NCBI RefSeq assembly: GCF_001421245.1
Contig: NZ_LMKE01000030.1
Span: 22,389-72,137, forward strand
Length of the DNA: 49,749 bases
Direction: 5' to 3'
From: Sphingomonas sp. Leaf10
Lineage (GTDB): Bacteria; Pseudomonadota; Alphaproteobacteria; Sphingomonadales; Sphingomonadaceae
Shown: piece by piece, positions 1 to 8,193 of the stretch
Position numbering within the stretch: position 1 is the first letter of the stretch
Layout: every line of letters begins with the position of its first letter
Notes under the pieces: generated by a model
What the model was told of the DNA's origin: nothing
The model's database searches: none
The model's input: only the letters and a program-made list of their open reading frames with translations
Position numbers and translations under genes: made by a program

Positions 1-22
1 GGGAAGGTCACGCCCGCCAACG

Positions 23-60
23 GGCCAACCTACCCCCGACCCCTCCCTTCCGGGGAGGGG
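23..60 (+). repeat. GC-rich hairpin repeat, copy 1
   Basis: A CCAACCTACCCCCGA block is followed by a hairpin: CCCCTCCC and GGGAGGGG arms around a 5-nt loop. The same block-plus-hairpin layout occurs twice, in opposite orientations, at 24316-24421. It lies just beyond the stop of the minus-strand GH105 gene, so it could also act as a transcription end for that operon. Repeat identity is seen directly; any function is inferred. Confidence 0.65.
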
Positions 61-82
61 AGAAGCTGAATGTCGATTGGCC

Positions 83-1195
83 CTAAATATAGGTCCGCAG
101 GAATTCGCCGAGCGCGACGATGGCGAGGCTTTGGCCATAGGGCATCGAGGTGAGAGCGATATCCTTATAGAATTGCATCGTATCGCCGACCGGCGTCCCG
201 AAGCTGACCTGCTGCAATTCGCCGGCATCGTCGATATTGGCCAGTACGGCGCGGATCGCGCGGATGCCGACCGCTTCGTAGCGGCGCGGCAGATAGCCTT
301 TGCGCACCGATTTCAGGATGCCATAGGCGAAACCGGCGGTCGCCGACGCTTCGAGATAGCTGGTCGGATCGACGATCAGCGTATGCCACAACCCGCTTTC
401 ATCCTGATGCCGGGCCAGCGCATCGACCTGCGCCGCCAATGTATCGATAAGGAAGACGCGCAGCGCATCACTCGCCGGAAGGTCGAGCATCTCCAGCAAT
501 TCGGGGATCGCGATCGTCACCCAGCAATTGCCCCGCGCCCACAGCGCGCGCGCGAAGTTATGACGTCCGTTGAAGTCCCAGCCATGGAACCACAGCCCGG
601 TCCGGGTATCGAACAGATATTTGATATGGACCAGGAATTGCCGCTTCGCTTCCTCGACATAGTGCGGTCGGCCCAGCAGCAGCCCGATCTTGGCCAGCGG
701 CAGGACCGACATCATCAGCGTGTCGTCCCACAACTGTCCCGGACTCGTCAGGTCGTAGGTGACGTGCTGGAACCCGCCATCCTCGGTCTTGGGCAGGCCG
801 TCGACGGCCATCAGCCATTCGGCCCAGATGTCGAGATACGGCAGATAGGTCGGATCACCGGTCCGTTCGTACAGAAAGGCGAGCGTCAGGAACGGCGACA
901 TGGTGTTGATGTTCTTGGTCGGCGTGCCCGCGGCGAAGCGGTCGGCGAACCATTGGCGCACGATCGCCAGCGCAGTCGCATCGCCCGACTGTTCCCAATA
1001 GCGATACAGGCCGAACAGGCCGATGCCATGGGTCCATTCCCAATCGTTCCACCCTTTCGTATCGACCACGCGACCATCGGGCAGCCGCAACAGGAACTCG
1101 CCCGTCTCGTCCTTGATGTTGACGAGGTTGTCGATCAGCCGGGCGATGGCGTCGGTTACCGCCGCGCGCGGGACATCATGCGAAAGGGCGGCCAA
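83..1195 (-). CDS. GH105/GH88-type unsaturated glucuronyl/galacturonyl hydrolase
   Basis: This 370-residue protein is an (alpha/alpha)6-barrel glycosidase of the YteR/GH105 type. These enzymes hydrate the 4,5-unsaturated uronic acid left by polysaccharide lyases and release it from the oligosaccharide end. Family features seen are the N-terminal WEWTHGIGLFGLYRYW segment (about residues 53-68), a GRHNFARALWARGNCW segment in the middle, and the C-terminal QFYKDIALTSMPYGQS segment. The length matches the family (about 350-380). No signal peptide is evident, so it probably acts on imported disaccharides in the cytoplasm. It is the last gene of a minus-strand operon, 25 nt behind the heparinase-like gene and downstream of a TonB receptor, which fits import of lyase products. 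The exact substrate (pectin, glucuronan or other) cannot be read from the sequence. Confidence 0.88.
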   Translation of the reverse strand: MAALSHDVPRAAVTDAIARLIDNLVNIKDETGEFLLRLPDGRVVDTKGWNDWEWTHGIGLFGLYRYWEQSGDATALAIVRQWFADRFAAGTPTKNINTMSPFLTLAFLYERTGDPTYLPYLDIWAEWLMAVDGLPKTEDGGFQHVTYDLTSPGQLWDDTLMMSVLPLAKIGLLLGRPHYVEEAKRQFLVHIKYLFDTRTGLWFHGWDFNGRHNFARALWARGNCWVTIAIPELLEMLDLPASDALRVFLIDTLAAQVDALARHQDESGLWHTLIVDPTSYLEASATAGFAYGILKSVRKGYLPRRYEAVGIRAIRAVLANIDDAGELQQVSFGTPVGDTMQFYKDIALTSMPYGQSLAIVALGEFLRTYI

Positions 1196-1220
1196 ATCGA
1201 TCTTCCTTCAAACGCGCCGG

Positions 1221-2990
1221 TCAGGCGAAGGTGAGTTGTAGTTCATGGCGGAACGGCGTGCGCCCGGTCACGTACAGCCGGGTACCGGGCAGTTGCAATT
1301 GCCCATTGGCCCATGCGTAATTGTCGCCCGACGCTGCCTTGACCGGGGTCGAACCGGCACCGGGGCCGATCAGCAACCGGTCCTGTCCGACGCGGTAGCT
1401 GGCCTGTCCGTCGATCAGGTGGAAGCCGCCGTCACCCAGCGGCCTAGCCCCCTCCAGTACGCCGCCCGATCGCAGCGCGATCTCGATCGTGATGCCGACA
1501 TCGACCTCGCCATCGGTTTCGACCAGCAGCCGATAGCCGTTCGCGTCGGGCACGATGCGGATCGCGATGCCCAGACGGCGCATGCTGACCGGGCGACGTT
1601 CGAAATCGAGCGCGCTGTTGAAGCGGTGGTCGATCGATGCCGTCAACGGATACGCGCCATCGGCCCGGCGGTACGCGCGCGGCAGCGGCTGATAATAGGG
1701 GACGGCCAGCTCGCCCGCCATCCGCACCGTCCCGTCGGGATCGAGCGTGATCGTCGCCGGGCGGAAATGGCCCATGCCGAAGAAGTCGGGTATCAGCCGC
1801 ACGCCTTCGACCACCAGATCGTTCTTCCACAGCCGCAACAGCGTCGGATTGGTGGCAAGGCCCGAACCGATCCGGTTGTAGAAGGGCGACGGCTTGCCAT
1901 CGGCATACCAGTCGCTGCCGGCATAAAGCGACGCGGTCATCGCCCCGCGCCGCTGCCGAACCAGCCCGACCGGCGCGAACAGACGCGATCCGTCGACAAA
2001 GGGCGGCTGTGCGGCGGCAAGCGGGCGGGCAAGTTCGGGCCGTTCGATCAGGTCGGTCAGCGCATCGCCCAGCTTCGCCGCCTCCTTCTGTTCGATCCAG
2101 CGGACGGCGCCGGCGAACCGGGCGTCGCCGGTCCGCAGCGCCATCTCGCGGAACTGGACGTAGAAGGGCCAGAGGGTGATGCGGCGCTGATCCTGATCCT
2201 GCCGGCGCGACAGGACGTTCTCGACTTCGCCTCCGGTCGGTTCGGCAAGCACCAGGATCGTTTCCAGATTGCGGCGCACGATCTCGCGCAATCCCGACAG
2301 GCCGGACAATTGCGCGAGGATCAGCAGCGACGGATTGGTGACCTCCGACGCATAGACCGGGCTGCGTTCGGAATAGATGCCGTCGGCGTCGACATCGATC
2401 CCCTCCGCCAGCCAGTCGTCGATCCGCGCGCGATAGGCGGGGTGCGGGTCGATCGCGTCGATCCGGGCGATCGCCGCGCTCACCTCCCACCGATGGTTCG
2501 GCGTATGGATGCCGCCGGTCGCGAGTGCCGGGCCGGCCTTGCGCATCATCGCCTTCAGCCGGGCGGCGATCGGCGCGCTGGTGGCATGGCGATCGGTACG
2601 CAGCAGTTCGATCATCGCCGCCATGTCCTCGATCAGGAAGGCGGTGTCGGGGGGCGAATGGCGGTTGCCGATGCTGAACGTGCCATCGTCATGCTGTGCC
2701 CGTTCGACGGTGTCGAGCAGCTGCGCGATCGGGGCAACCAGCGCCGCACCGTGATGGTGGGTCGATCGCGGCCAGACGAAGGGGGTCAGCAACCGCCGCA
2801 TCCGGCGCAGGGTGGCGCGCGGCGTCAGATCTGCGGGGAGCGGCGTAGCAAGGATCTGCGAAGCCTGCTGGTCGGCCGCCGTCGTGACGACGGCGAGGCT
2901 GGCGTCGTCCTTCTTCACCGATGCCGCCACGATCGGGCGGGCCGTCACTGCGGCGGCGGTGGTCCCGATCAGGAAATGGCGTCGATCCAT
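1221..2990 (-). CDS. Exported heparinase-II/III-like protein, possible polysaccharide lyase
   Basis: This is a 589-residue protein from the ATG at 2990, chosen because GAGGAG lies just upstream and because the N-terminus then begins MDRRHFLIGTTAAAV, a twin-arginine-like signal. An upstream in-frame start at 3086 would bury this signal. The N-terminal half (about 60-330) looks all-helical and includes DGIYSERSPVYASEVTN, the style of toroid found in heparinase II/III-like lyases. The C-terminal half is beta-rich, as in their beta-sandwich domain, and ends in RLYVTGRTPFRHELQL. The position between a TonB receptor and a GH105 gene supports a role in making unsaturated oligosaccharides outside the cytoplasm. 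I do not recognise a named lyase family with certainty, and no catalytic residue can be assigned. It could instead be a hydrolase or a non-catalytic relative. Confidence 0.55.
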   Translation of the reverse strand: MDRRHFLIGTTAAAVTARPIVAASVKKDDASLAVVTTAADQQASQILATPLPADLTPRATLRRMRRLLTPFVWPRSTHHHGAALVAPIAQLLDTVERAQHDDGTFSIGNRHSPPDTAFLIEDMAAMIELLRTDRHATSAPIAARLKAMMRKAGPALATGGIHTPNHRWEVSAAIARIDAIDPHPAYRARIDDWLAEGIDVDADGIYSERSPVYASEVTNPSLLILAQLSGLSGLREIVRRNLETILVLAEPTGGEVENVLSRRQDQDQRRITLWPFYVQFREMALRTGDARFAGAVRWIEQKEAAKLGDALTDLIERPELARPLAAAQPPFVDGSRLFAPVGLVRQRRGAMTASLYAGSDWYADGKPSPFYNRIGSGLATNPTLLRLWKNDLVVEGVRLIPDFFGMGHFRPATITLDPDGTVRMAGELAVPYYQPLPRAYRRADGAYPLTASIDHRFNSALDFERRPVSMRRLGIAIRIVPDANGYRLLVETDGEVDVGITIEIALRSGGVLEGARPLGDGGFHLIDGQASYRVGQDRLLIGPGAGSTPVKAASGDNYAWANGQLQLPGTRLYVTGRTPFRHELQLTFA

Positions 2991-3098
2991 CACGCTCTCC
3001 TCAGGCGACCGATGCGCCGGCCGGCCACTCCCCGATATCGTACGGAAACACCGACCCGCTCGGTAGCAGGCCGGTGGTCCGGTCAACCATGGCCCACG

Positions 3099-6086
3099 TC
3101 AGAACGTGGCGCGCAGCGTCGCGGTATAGGTCCGCCCGTCATAATCGGCACGACGCGGCAGGTTCTGCTGGTTCTCATATTCCAGGCGGATCGCGTTGGT
3201 CAGGTTATAGGCGTCGAACGACAGGGTCAGCGCCGAATTGATGTTGTACGATGCCGACAGGTCGAGCTGACCGCGCGTCCGCACCTGTCGCGCCGCCCCG
3301 GTGAACGACCCGGCCGAGGCGAGGTCGTAATTGCTGCGCAGGTTGTAGACGAGGCGCAGTCCGTAGTCGGGCGTTTCGTAATAGCCGATGACGTTGACGT
3401 TATGCTTCGACACGCCGGGCAGCGTCGCGTCGGCACCGGTCACCGTCTTGCCGCTGATGGTGGTGTAGGCATAGTTGAACCCGCCGCCCAGGTTGCGCAG
3501 CATTCCCGGCAGGAAGTCGAGCGACTGTTGCAGGTTGAACTCCACGCCGCGTACCGTGATCGGATTGGTCTGGTTCACGAACCCCGATGCCGCGACGAGG
3601 AACGGCTGGGTGATACCGCCCTGCGTATAGGTCTGGCTGCTTTCGCACCGGTCGCCGTTCACGGTCAGCGTACCCAGCCCCAATTCGGGCGAATCCGTCG
3701 GGCACAATTGCGCCGGATTGGTGATGGTCGCGATCAGCCCGGTGATCCGCTTCTGGAACCCGGCGAGCGAGATCAGGCTGTTGGGACGGTTATACCATTC
3801 GGCCGACAGGTCGAGCGACGTCGCGTCGTACGGCTTCAGGTCGGGATTGCCGAGATTGACCGCATAGACCCCGTTGACCGGCGCGCTGACGATCGTGCTG
3901 GGGGAGAATTGCCGAGGCTGCGGGCGAACATAGGTGCGGTAGGCTGCCGCGCGCAGCACGAAATTGTCGGTGATGTCGGCTACCGCGATGAACGATGGCA
4001 GCAGCTTCCCGTAATTCTGTTCGAACTGCTGGGTACGGAAGTCGGAGGGCGTACCGATCACGTTGGTCAGCGACACCCGCGCCAGCGCGTCGATCGTATT
4101 CTTGGTGCGCTCGTACCGCAGACCGGCGTTGCCGCGAATGGTGACGCCGCCCAGCTCGAATTCGTATTTCGCCTGACCATAGACGACCCAGAGATTGTTC
4201 TGGTTGACGAAGTTGTTCAGCTGATACGCATTGTCGGCATAGTTGATGTTGTAGCCATTGGGCGACAACGTGCCGTTCGGATACACCGCGACCGGCCGCA
4301 GCTTCGCCAGCGCGAGGTCGAGATCGATGATCTGCCAGTTGTTGGTCGGCGAACCACCCTTGCCGCCAAAGAAATCGTCGGCAAATCCCGCCTGTTGCAG
4401 GAAGTCGGGCGTGACGTTCGCGATCGGCAGGCCGAAGCCGAGAATGCGATACCCCTCCGACGTGAACCGGTTGCTTTCGAACCGCACGCCCCCCTGAATA
4501 CCCGACAACGGACCGTCGAACTTGCGCTCCAGATCGACCTGCGTCGCCAGCAACCGGTTGCGGGCATAGCCCAGCGACCCCTGAAGGTTGAAGCGGTTGG
4601 TCCGCCGGGCCGGATCGGCACTGTCGAAATAGGCGGCGGGGAACGACGTTCCTCCCCACACGCCCGTCGAGATGCCGCGGGTCGTCACCGCCGGATTGGG
4701 CGCGAGCACCTGCGCATAATCCTTGATCTCGCCGCTGCCGGTGCGGATCGATCCGTTGATGCCGTTGCCGGCGGCCGTCTGCAACGTGATGAAATCCAGT
4801 CCGGTTTCGACCGAACTGTTCGAAGCGTTCGACACCGTCCCGATGACGTTGGCACGCCAGTCGTCGTTCTTCCATTCGGCATTGGCGTTCACGCCCCAGG
4901 TTTTCTGGTGCTGGGCGAAATCGCGACTGGACGATACGACATCGCCGTTATTGAAACTAAAGTCGTCGACGACGTAGCGACCGTCGTCCAGCGCGATCGG
5001 GTTGGCGTTGGGTCGCAGGATGCTGGCGTTGTTGTTCGACGTGATCAGCAGATATTGCCGCGTCTTGGGCAGGTTACGGTCGGAGTAGAATCCGGTGACG
5101 CCGATCTTCGTCTCCGGATCGACCCGGTATTCGGCACCGGCGGCACCGGTGAAGAGGTTGCCTTCATTCAACCGCGTATATTGGCGAAGCTGCGAATTAT
5201 AGAGCACGCCCCGGGTCGTCGTGGTGCCGGTGCACGACGGGCAGGCCGACGACGCGGCGTAATAGGCGCCCAGCGTCGAGGCATTCGCCTGTGCCTGCGC
5301 CGGGGTGAACGCGGTATAGCTGTTGAACAGGATCGAATCGCGGCGGAAATTCTCGCGCTTATAGGCCAGCACGCCGAAGACGGCGAAGTCGTCGTTCACA
5401 TGATAGTTGTAGCCGAGCGTAGCCGCCGGGCTGCCGCGGCTGCCCAGTTCGTTATGTTCATAGGCCAGCTTGGCGAAGCCGCCGTCCTTGCGGCCGAGCG
5501 CCGGTGCGATCTGTAGATCGACATTGCCCGACAGGCCGCCGCTCTGCGCATTGGCAAGCGGCGACTTGTCGACCACGATGCCGCTGAAGATGTCGGAATT
5601 GAACGCGCCGAGCGGGGCCGCATCGTTCAAGATGGGTTCGGCGAAGGCGACGCCGTTCAGCGTCAGCCGCGAATATTCGCCGGGCAGGCCGCGCAGGTTG
5701 ATCGTCGCATTGCGCCCCTCCGCCTCGCGGTTGATCTGGACACCCGGCACCCGCTGCAACGCTTCACCGACGTTCAGATCGGGGAAACGTCCGAGACCGT
5801 CGGAGGAGATGCCGTCGGTGATCCCGACCTGGTTGCGTTTCGCGGCGATCGCGTTCGCATAGCTTTGCCGGAAGCCGGTGACGATGATCTCGCCGTCCTC
5901 GACAGTTGCCTGTTCGACTTCGGGGGCCTGTTCGGGCGTCACCTGCGAAGGATTGGCGGGTGTCGGCACGGTCGGCGTCGGCACGACCGTATCGGCGGGT
6001 GCGGTCTGGGCGAAAGCCGGCGCGGATAGCGCGCTCGCGCCCAACAACGCAATGGCCAGCACCTTCTTGCGTGAACGATAAACCAT
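3099..6086 (-). CDS. TonB-dependent receptor
   Basis: A 995-residue outer-membrane receptor starting MVYRSRKKVLAIALL with a Sec signal cut near AFAQ (about residue 27). A proline/threonine-rich stretch follows, then the TonB-box-like EIIVTGFR at about 70 and a plug domain with SSDGLGRFPDLNVGEALQRV and INLRGLPGEYSRLTLNG. The beta-barrel ends in an aromatic residue (ATLRATF). The plug is of the Xanthomonas/Caulobacter carbohydrate-receptor type. It is the first gene of the operon with the heparinase-like and GH105 genes (108-nt gap to the next start), so it probably imports the oligosaccharides these enzymes make. GGGGAGGAT lies upstream of the ATG, and a promoter is at 6211-6239. Confidence 0.95.
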   Translation of the reverse strand: MVYRSRKKVLAIALLGASALSAPAFAQTAPADTVVPTPTVPTPANPSQVTPEQAPEVEQATVEDGEIIVTGFRQSYANAIAAKRNQVGITDGISSDGLGRFPDLNVGEALQRVPGVQINREAEGRNATINLRGLPGEYSRLTLNGVAFAEPILNDAAPLGAFNSDIFSGIVVDKSPLANAQSGGLSGNVDLQIAPALGRKDGGFAKLAYEHNELGSRGSPAATLGYNYHVNDDFAVFGVLAYKRENFRRDSILFNSYTAFTPAQAQANASTLGAYYAASSACPSCTGTTTTRGVLYNSQLRQYTRLNEGNLFTGAAGAEYRVDPETKIGVTGFYSDRNLPKTRQYLLITSNNNASILRPNANPIALDDGRYVVDDFSFNNGDVVSSSRDFAQHQKTWGVNANAEWKNDDWRANVIGTVSNASNSSVETGLDFITLQTAAGNGINGSIRTGSGEIKDYAQVLAPNPAVTTRGISTGVWGGTSFPAAYFDSADPARRTNRFNLQGSLGYARNRLLATQVDLERKFDGPLSGIQGGVRFESNRFTSEGYRILGFGLPIANVTPDFLQQAGFADDFFGGKGGSPTNNWQIIDLDLALAKLRPVAVYPNGTLSPNGYNINYADNAYQLNNFVNQNNLWVVYGQAKYEFELGGVTIRGNAGLRYERTKNTIDALARVSLTNVIGTPSDFRTQQFEQNYGKLLPSFIAVADITDNFVLRAAAYRTYVRPQPRQFSPSTIVSAPVNGVYAVNLGNPDLKPYDATSLDLSAEWYNRPNSLISLAGFQKRITGLIATITNPAQLCPTDSPELGLGTLTVNGDRCESSQTYTQGGITQPFLVAASGFVNQTNPITVRGVEFNLQQSLDFLPGMLRNLGGGFNYAYTTISGKTVTGADATLPGVSKHNVNVIGYYETPDYGLRLVYNLRSNYDLASAGSFTGAARQVRTRGQLDLSASYNINSALTLSFDAYNLTNAIRLEYENQQNLPRRADYDGRTYTATLRATF

Positions 6087-6210
6087 GGCTGCTCATCCTC
6101 CCCATATCTTGCTGATCGAGCGACCGGCTTCTTGCGACCGTCGAACTCGTCCGCTGCATCGTATCTCGTCGGCGCCCGAGCCTGCTTTCGCACCTCGCCC
6201 CCTGTCAAAA

Positions 6211-6239
6211 GTTAGAACGAATTTTCCATAGGGTGTCAA
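6211..6239 (-). promoter_or_regulatory. Sigma-70-like promoter of the TonB receptor/GH105 operon
   Basis: Read on the minus strand there is TTGACA (6239-6234), a spacer of exactly 17 nt, then TCTAAC (6216-6211). The -35 box is a perfect match and the -10 box matches 4 of 6. It lies 125 nt upstream of the receptor start. No start-site data are available, so the assignment is by motif only. Confidence 0.6.
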
Positions 6240-6305
6240 TTGCGATTATAGAATTCCATTCATCTTGATTTCGCGATGGTCAAAGCGTGACGACATGATC
6301 CCGAG

Positions 6306-6420
6306 CCGTTCGTCCTGAGTAGCTGTTGAGCCTGTCGAAACAGCGTATCGAAGGACCGCTGGTGGCAGATGCTTCGATACGGGTCTTCGACTTCGCTCAG
6401 CCCCTACTCAGCACGAACGG
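6306..6420. repeat. 115-bp dispersed inverted-arm repeat, copy 1
   Basis: Two arms of roughly 50 nt face each other. The left begins CCGTTCGTCCTGAGTAGC and the reverse complement of the right begins CCGTTCGTGCTGAGTAGG. Both continue to a GTATCGAAG block. A second element with the same two arms is at 43227-43340 (114 bp). The layout resembles paired REP/BIME sequences that are moved by RAYT transposases, but no such transposase is in the window. Confidence 0.7.
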
Positions 6421-6599
6421 TTTTGCCTGCTGTCATCATGCTTTAGGCGCGGACGTGCTGCTCGGACGGGAGATCGACACGTGCCACGTCACGGTTCGGA
6501 TGTAGCGGAAGCGGTGTGATCCGCTGTCGGCACGCGCCGTCCGATAGTCTTCAACCGAACGAATGCGCGGCATCCGGCACCGGCTTTGCCAGCCTCGGG

Positions 6600-8099
6600 T
6601 CAGCGTTGCAGCGGTTCCGCTTTCAGCGTCCGGGCGACTGCGTCGCGCCAGCCTGCGACCAGCGGCGCACGGGTCGCCGCGTCCATGGCCGGTTCGAAAC
6701 ACGCCTCACGCGACCAGAGCCGCTCCAGCGCGTCGAGTCCCGACCAGACCCCCGTCGCCAGCCCGGCGAGGAAAGCCGCCCCGCGCGCCGTCGTTTCGAG
6801 GTCGACCGGGCGTTCGACCGGCGTATCGATCATGTTGGCGAGGAAACGGCACAGCCAGTCGTTCGCCGCCATGCCGCCATCGATCCGCAGGATGGCCGGC
6901 CCCTTGCCGGCATCGGCCTGCATCGCCTCGGCCAGGTCCATCGTCTGGTAGGCGACCGCCTCCAGCGCCGCCCGCGCCAGATGCGCGCCGGTCGCGCCCA
7001 GCGTCAGACCATAGATCGCACCGCGCGCATCCGGATCCCAATGGGACGCGCCCATGCCGACAAAGGCCGGCACCATATAGACGCCATGGCTGTCGGACAC
7101 CTGTGTCGCCATGTCGTCGGTCTGACTGGCATGGGTAATCACGCCCAGCCCGTCGCGCAGCCATTTGATCGCCGCCCCGGCGACGAAGATCGATCCTTCG
7201 AGCGCATAGGTCGTCCGGCCCGCCAACCGATAGGCCGGGGTCGTCAGCAACCGGTGGCGCGAGGCGACCGCGTCTTCGCCGGTATTGAGCAGCATGAAGC
7301 AGCCCGTGCCATAGGTCGATTTGGCCATGCCGCGCCGGAAACATGCCTGCCCGAACAGCGCCGCCTGCTGGTCGCCCGCCATGCCCGCGATCGGGATCGC
7401 CGCACCGAACAGGTCGGGTGCGGTGGTGCCGAACAGGTGGGCATTGTCCTGCACCACGGGCAGCATCGCCATCGGCACGCCGAGCAGGCGGCACAGCTCC
7501 GCGTCCCACGCCCCGCGATGGATGTCGAACAACATCGTCCGGCTGGCATTGGTCACGTCGGTCGCATGGACCTCGCCGCCGGTCAGCCGCCACAACAGGA
7601 AGCTGTCGACCGTGCCGAACGCCAGTTCGCCGCGTTCGGCCCGCGCCCTTGCACCATCGACATGGTCGAGCAGCCACGCCAGCTTGGTCGCGGAGAAATA
7701 CGGGTCGATCAGCAATCCCGTCCGCGCCCGCACCGCTTCCTCGACGCCATCGGCCTTCAGCCGCTGGCACAATGCGATGCCGCGCCGGTCCTGCCACACG
7801 ATCGCGCGGTGGATGGGTTCGCCGGTGGCGCGGTCCCACACGACGACCGTCTCGCGCTGGTTGGTGATGCCGATCGCGGCGATCGCCGATGCCGCGACGC
7901 CGCTGTCCGCCATCGCCTGCCGTGCGGTCGCCACGGCGTCGCGCCAGATATCCTCCGGGTCATGCTCGACCCATCCGCGTGCCGGGTAATGCTGGTGAAA
8001 TTCGGCCTGCGCGATGGCCACCCGCCGCGCCGATCCGTCGAAAACGATGCTCCGCGTCGAGGTCGTGCCCTGATCGATCACCAGAATGTGCGATGCCAC
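6600..8099 (-). CDS. glpK: Glycerol kinase
   Basis: Phosphorylates glycerol with ATP to sn-glycerol 3-phosphate in the cytoplasm. The 499-residue product matches the usual length (E. coli about 502). It opens with the FGGY-kinase phosphate loop [18 protein letters not shown], has the substrate-region signature AIVWQDRRG (about residue 100), and contains the C-terminal ATP-site segment [19 protein letters not shown]. It is transcribed divergently from glpD-glpR, with 94 nt between the starts. A GAGGGAGG stretch precedes the ATG. No glpF facilitator is present in the window, so glycerol entry must rely on another locus or on diffusion. Confidence 0.97.
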   Translation of the reverse strand: MASHILVIDQGTTSTRSIVFDGSARRVAIAQAEFHQHYPARGWVEHDPEDIWRDAVATARQAMADSGVAASAIAAIGITNQRETVVVWDRATGEPIHRAIVWQDRRGIALCQRLKADGVEEAVRARTGLLIDPYFSATKLAWLLDHVDGARARAERGELAFGTVDSFLLWRLTGGEVHATDVTNASRTMLFDIHRGAWDAELCRLLGVPMAMLPVVQDNAHLFGTTAPDLFGAAIPIAGMAGDQQAALFGQACFRRGMAKSTYGTGCFMLLNTGEDAVASRHRLLTTPAYRLAGRTTYALEGSIFVAGAAIKWLRDGLGVITHASQTDDMATQVSDSHGVYMVPAFVGMGASHWDPDARGAIYGLTLGATGAHLARAALEAVAYQTMDLAEAMQADAGKGPAILRIDGGMAANDWLCRFLANMIDTPVERPVDLETTARGAAFLAGLATGVWSGLDALERLWSREACFEPAMDAATRAPLVAGWRDAVARTLKAEPLQR

Positions 8100-8112
8100 C
8101 GCAACCTCCCTC

Positions 8113-8169
8113 GCTTTCGTTTGATCGGCTTACGCGGTTTCGAACGAACGTCAATGCTTTCGCTTTGAT
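8113..8169. promoter_or_regulatory. Putative GlpR operator repeats between glpK and glpD
   Basis: The divergent promoter region has two near-identical direct repeats: GCTTTCGTTTGAT at 8113-8125 and GCTTTCGCTTTGAT at 8156-8169, 43 nt apart (about four helical turns). GGTTTCGAACGAACG lies between them at 8136-8150. TTTCG-type half-sites are typical of DeoR-family glycerol repressors, and the repressor gene is downstream in the same locus. Binding is inferred. Confidence 0.45.
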
Positions 8170-8193
8170 AGCCGACCGTGTAGCATCGGCGTC

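Larger units (their letters stand above)
6087..6599. other. Intergenic region with promoter and inverted repeat
   Basis: This gene-free stretch separates the TonB receptor from the end of glpK. It holds the receptor's promoter (6211-6239, minus) and a 115-bp inverted-arm repeat (6306-6420). A minus-strand reading frame over 6436-6702 runs into glpK and has no support as a gene. Nothing else is recognised. Confidence 0.6.

Noticed and set aside
1245..5516. A 1423-codon open frame on the plus strand
   Set aside because: It is antisense to the heparinase-like gene and the TonB receptor, whose own frames show signal peptides and family motifs. Its product is Arg/Gln/Asp-rich with no motif, typical of high-GC shadow frames.
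6436..6702. Minus-strand 88-codon frame overlapping the end of glpK
   Set aside because: Much of it is glpK in another frame and there is no ribosome site for a shorter product.
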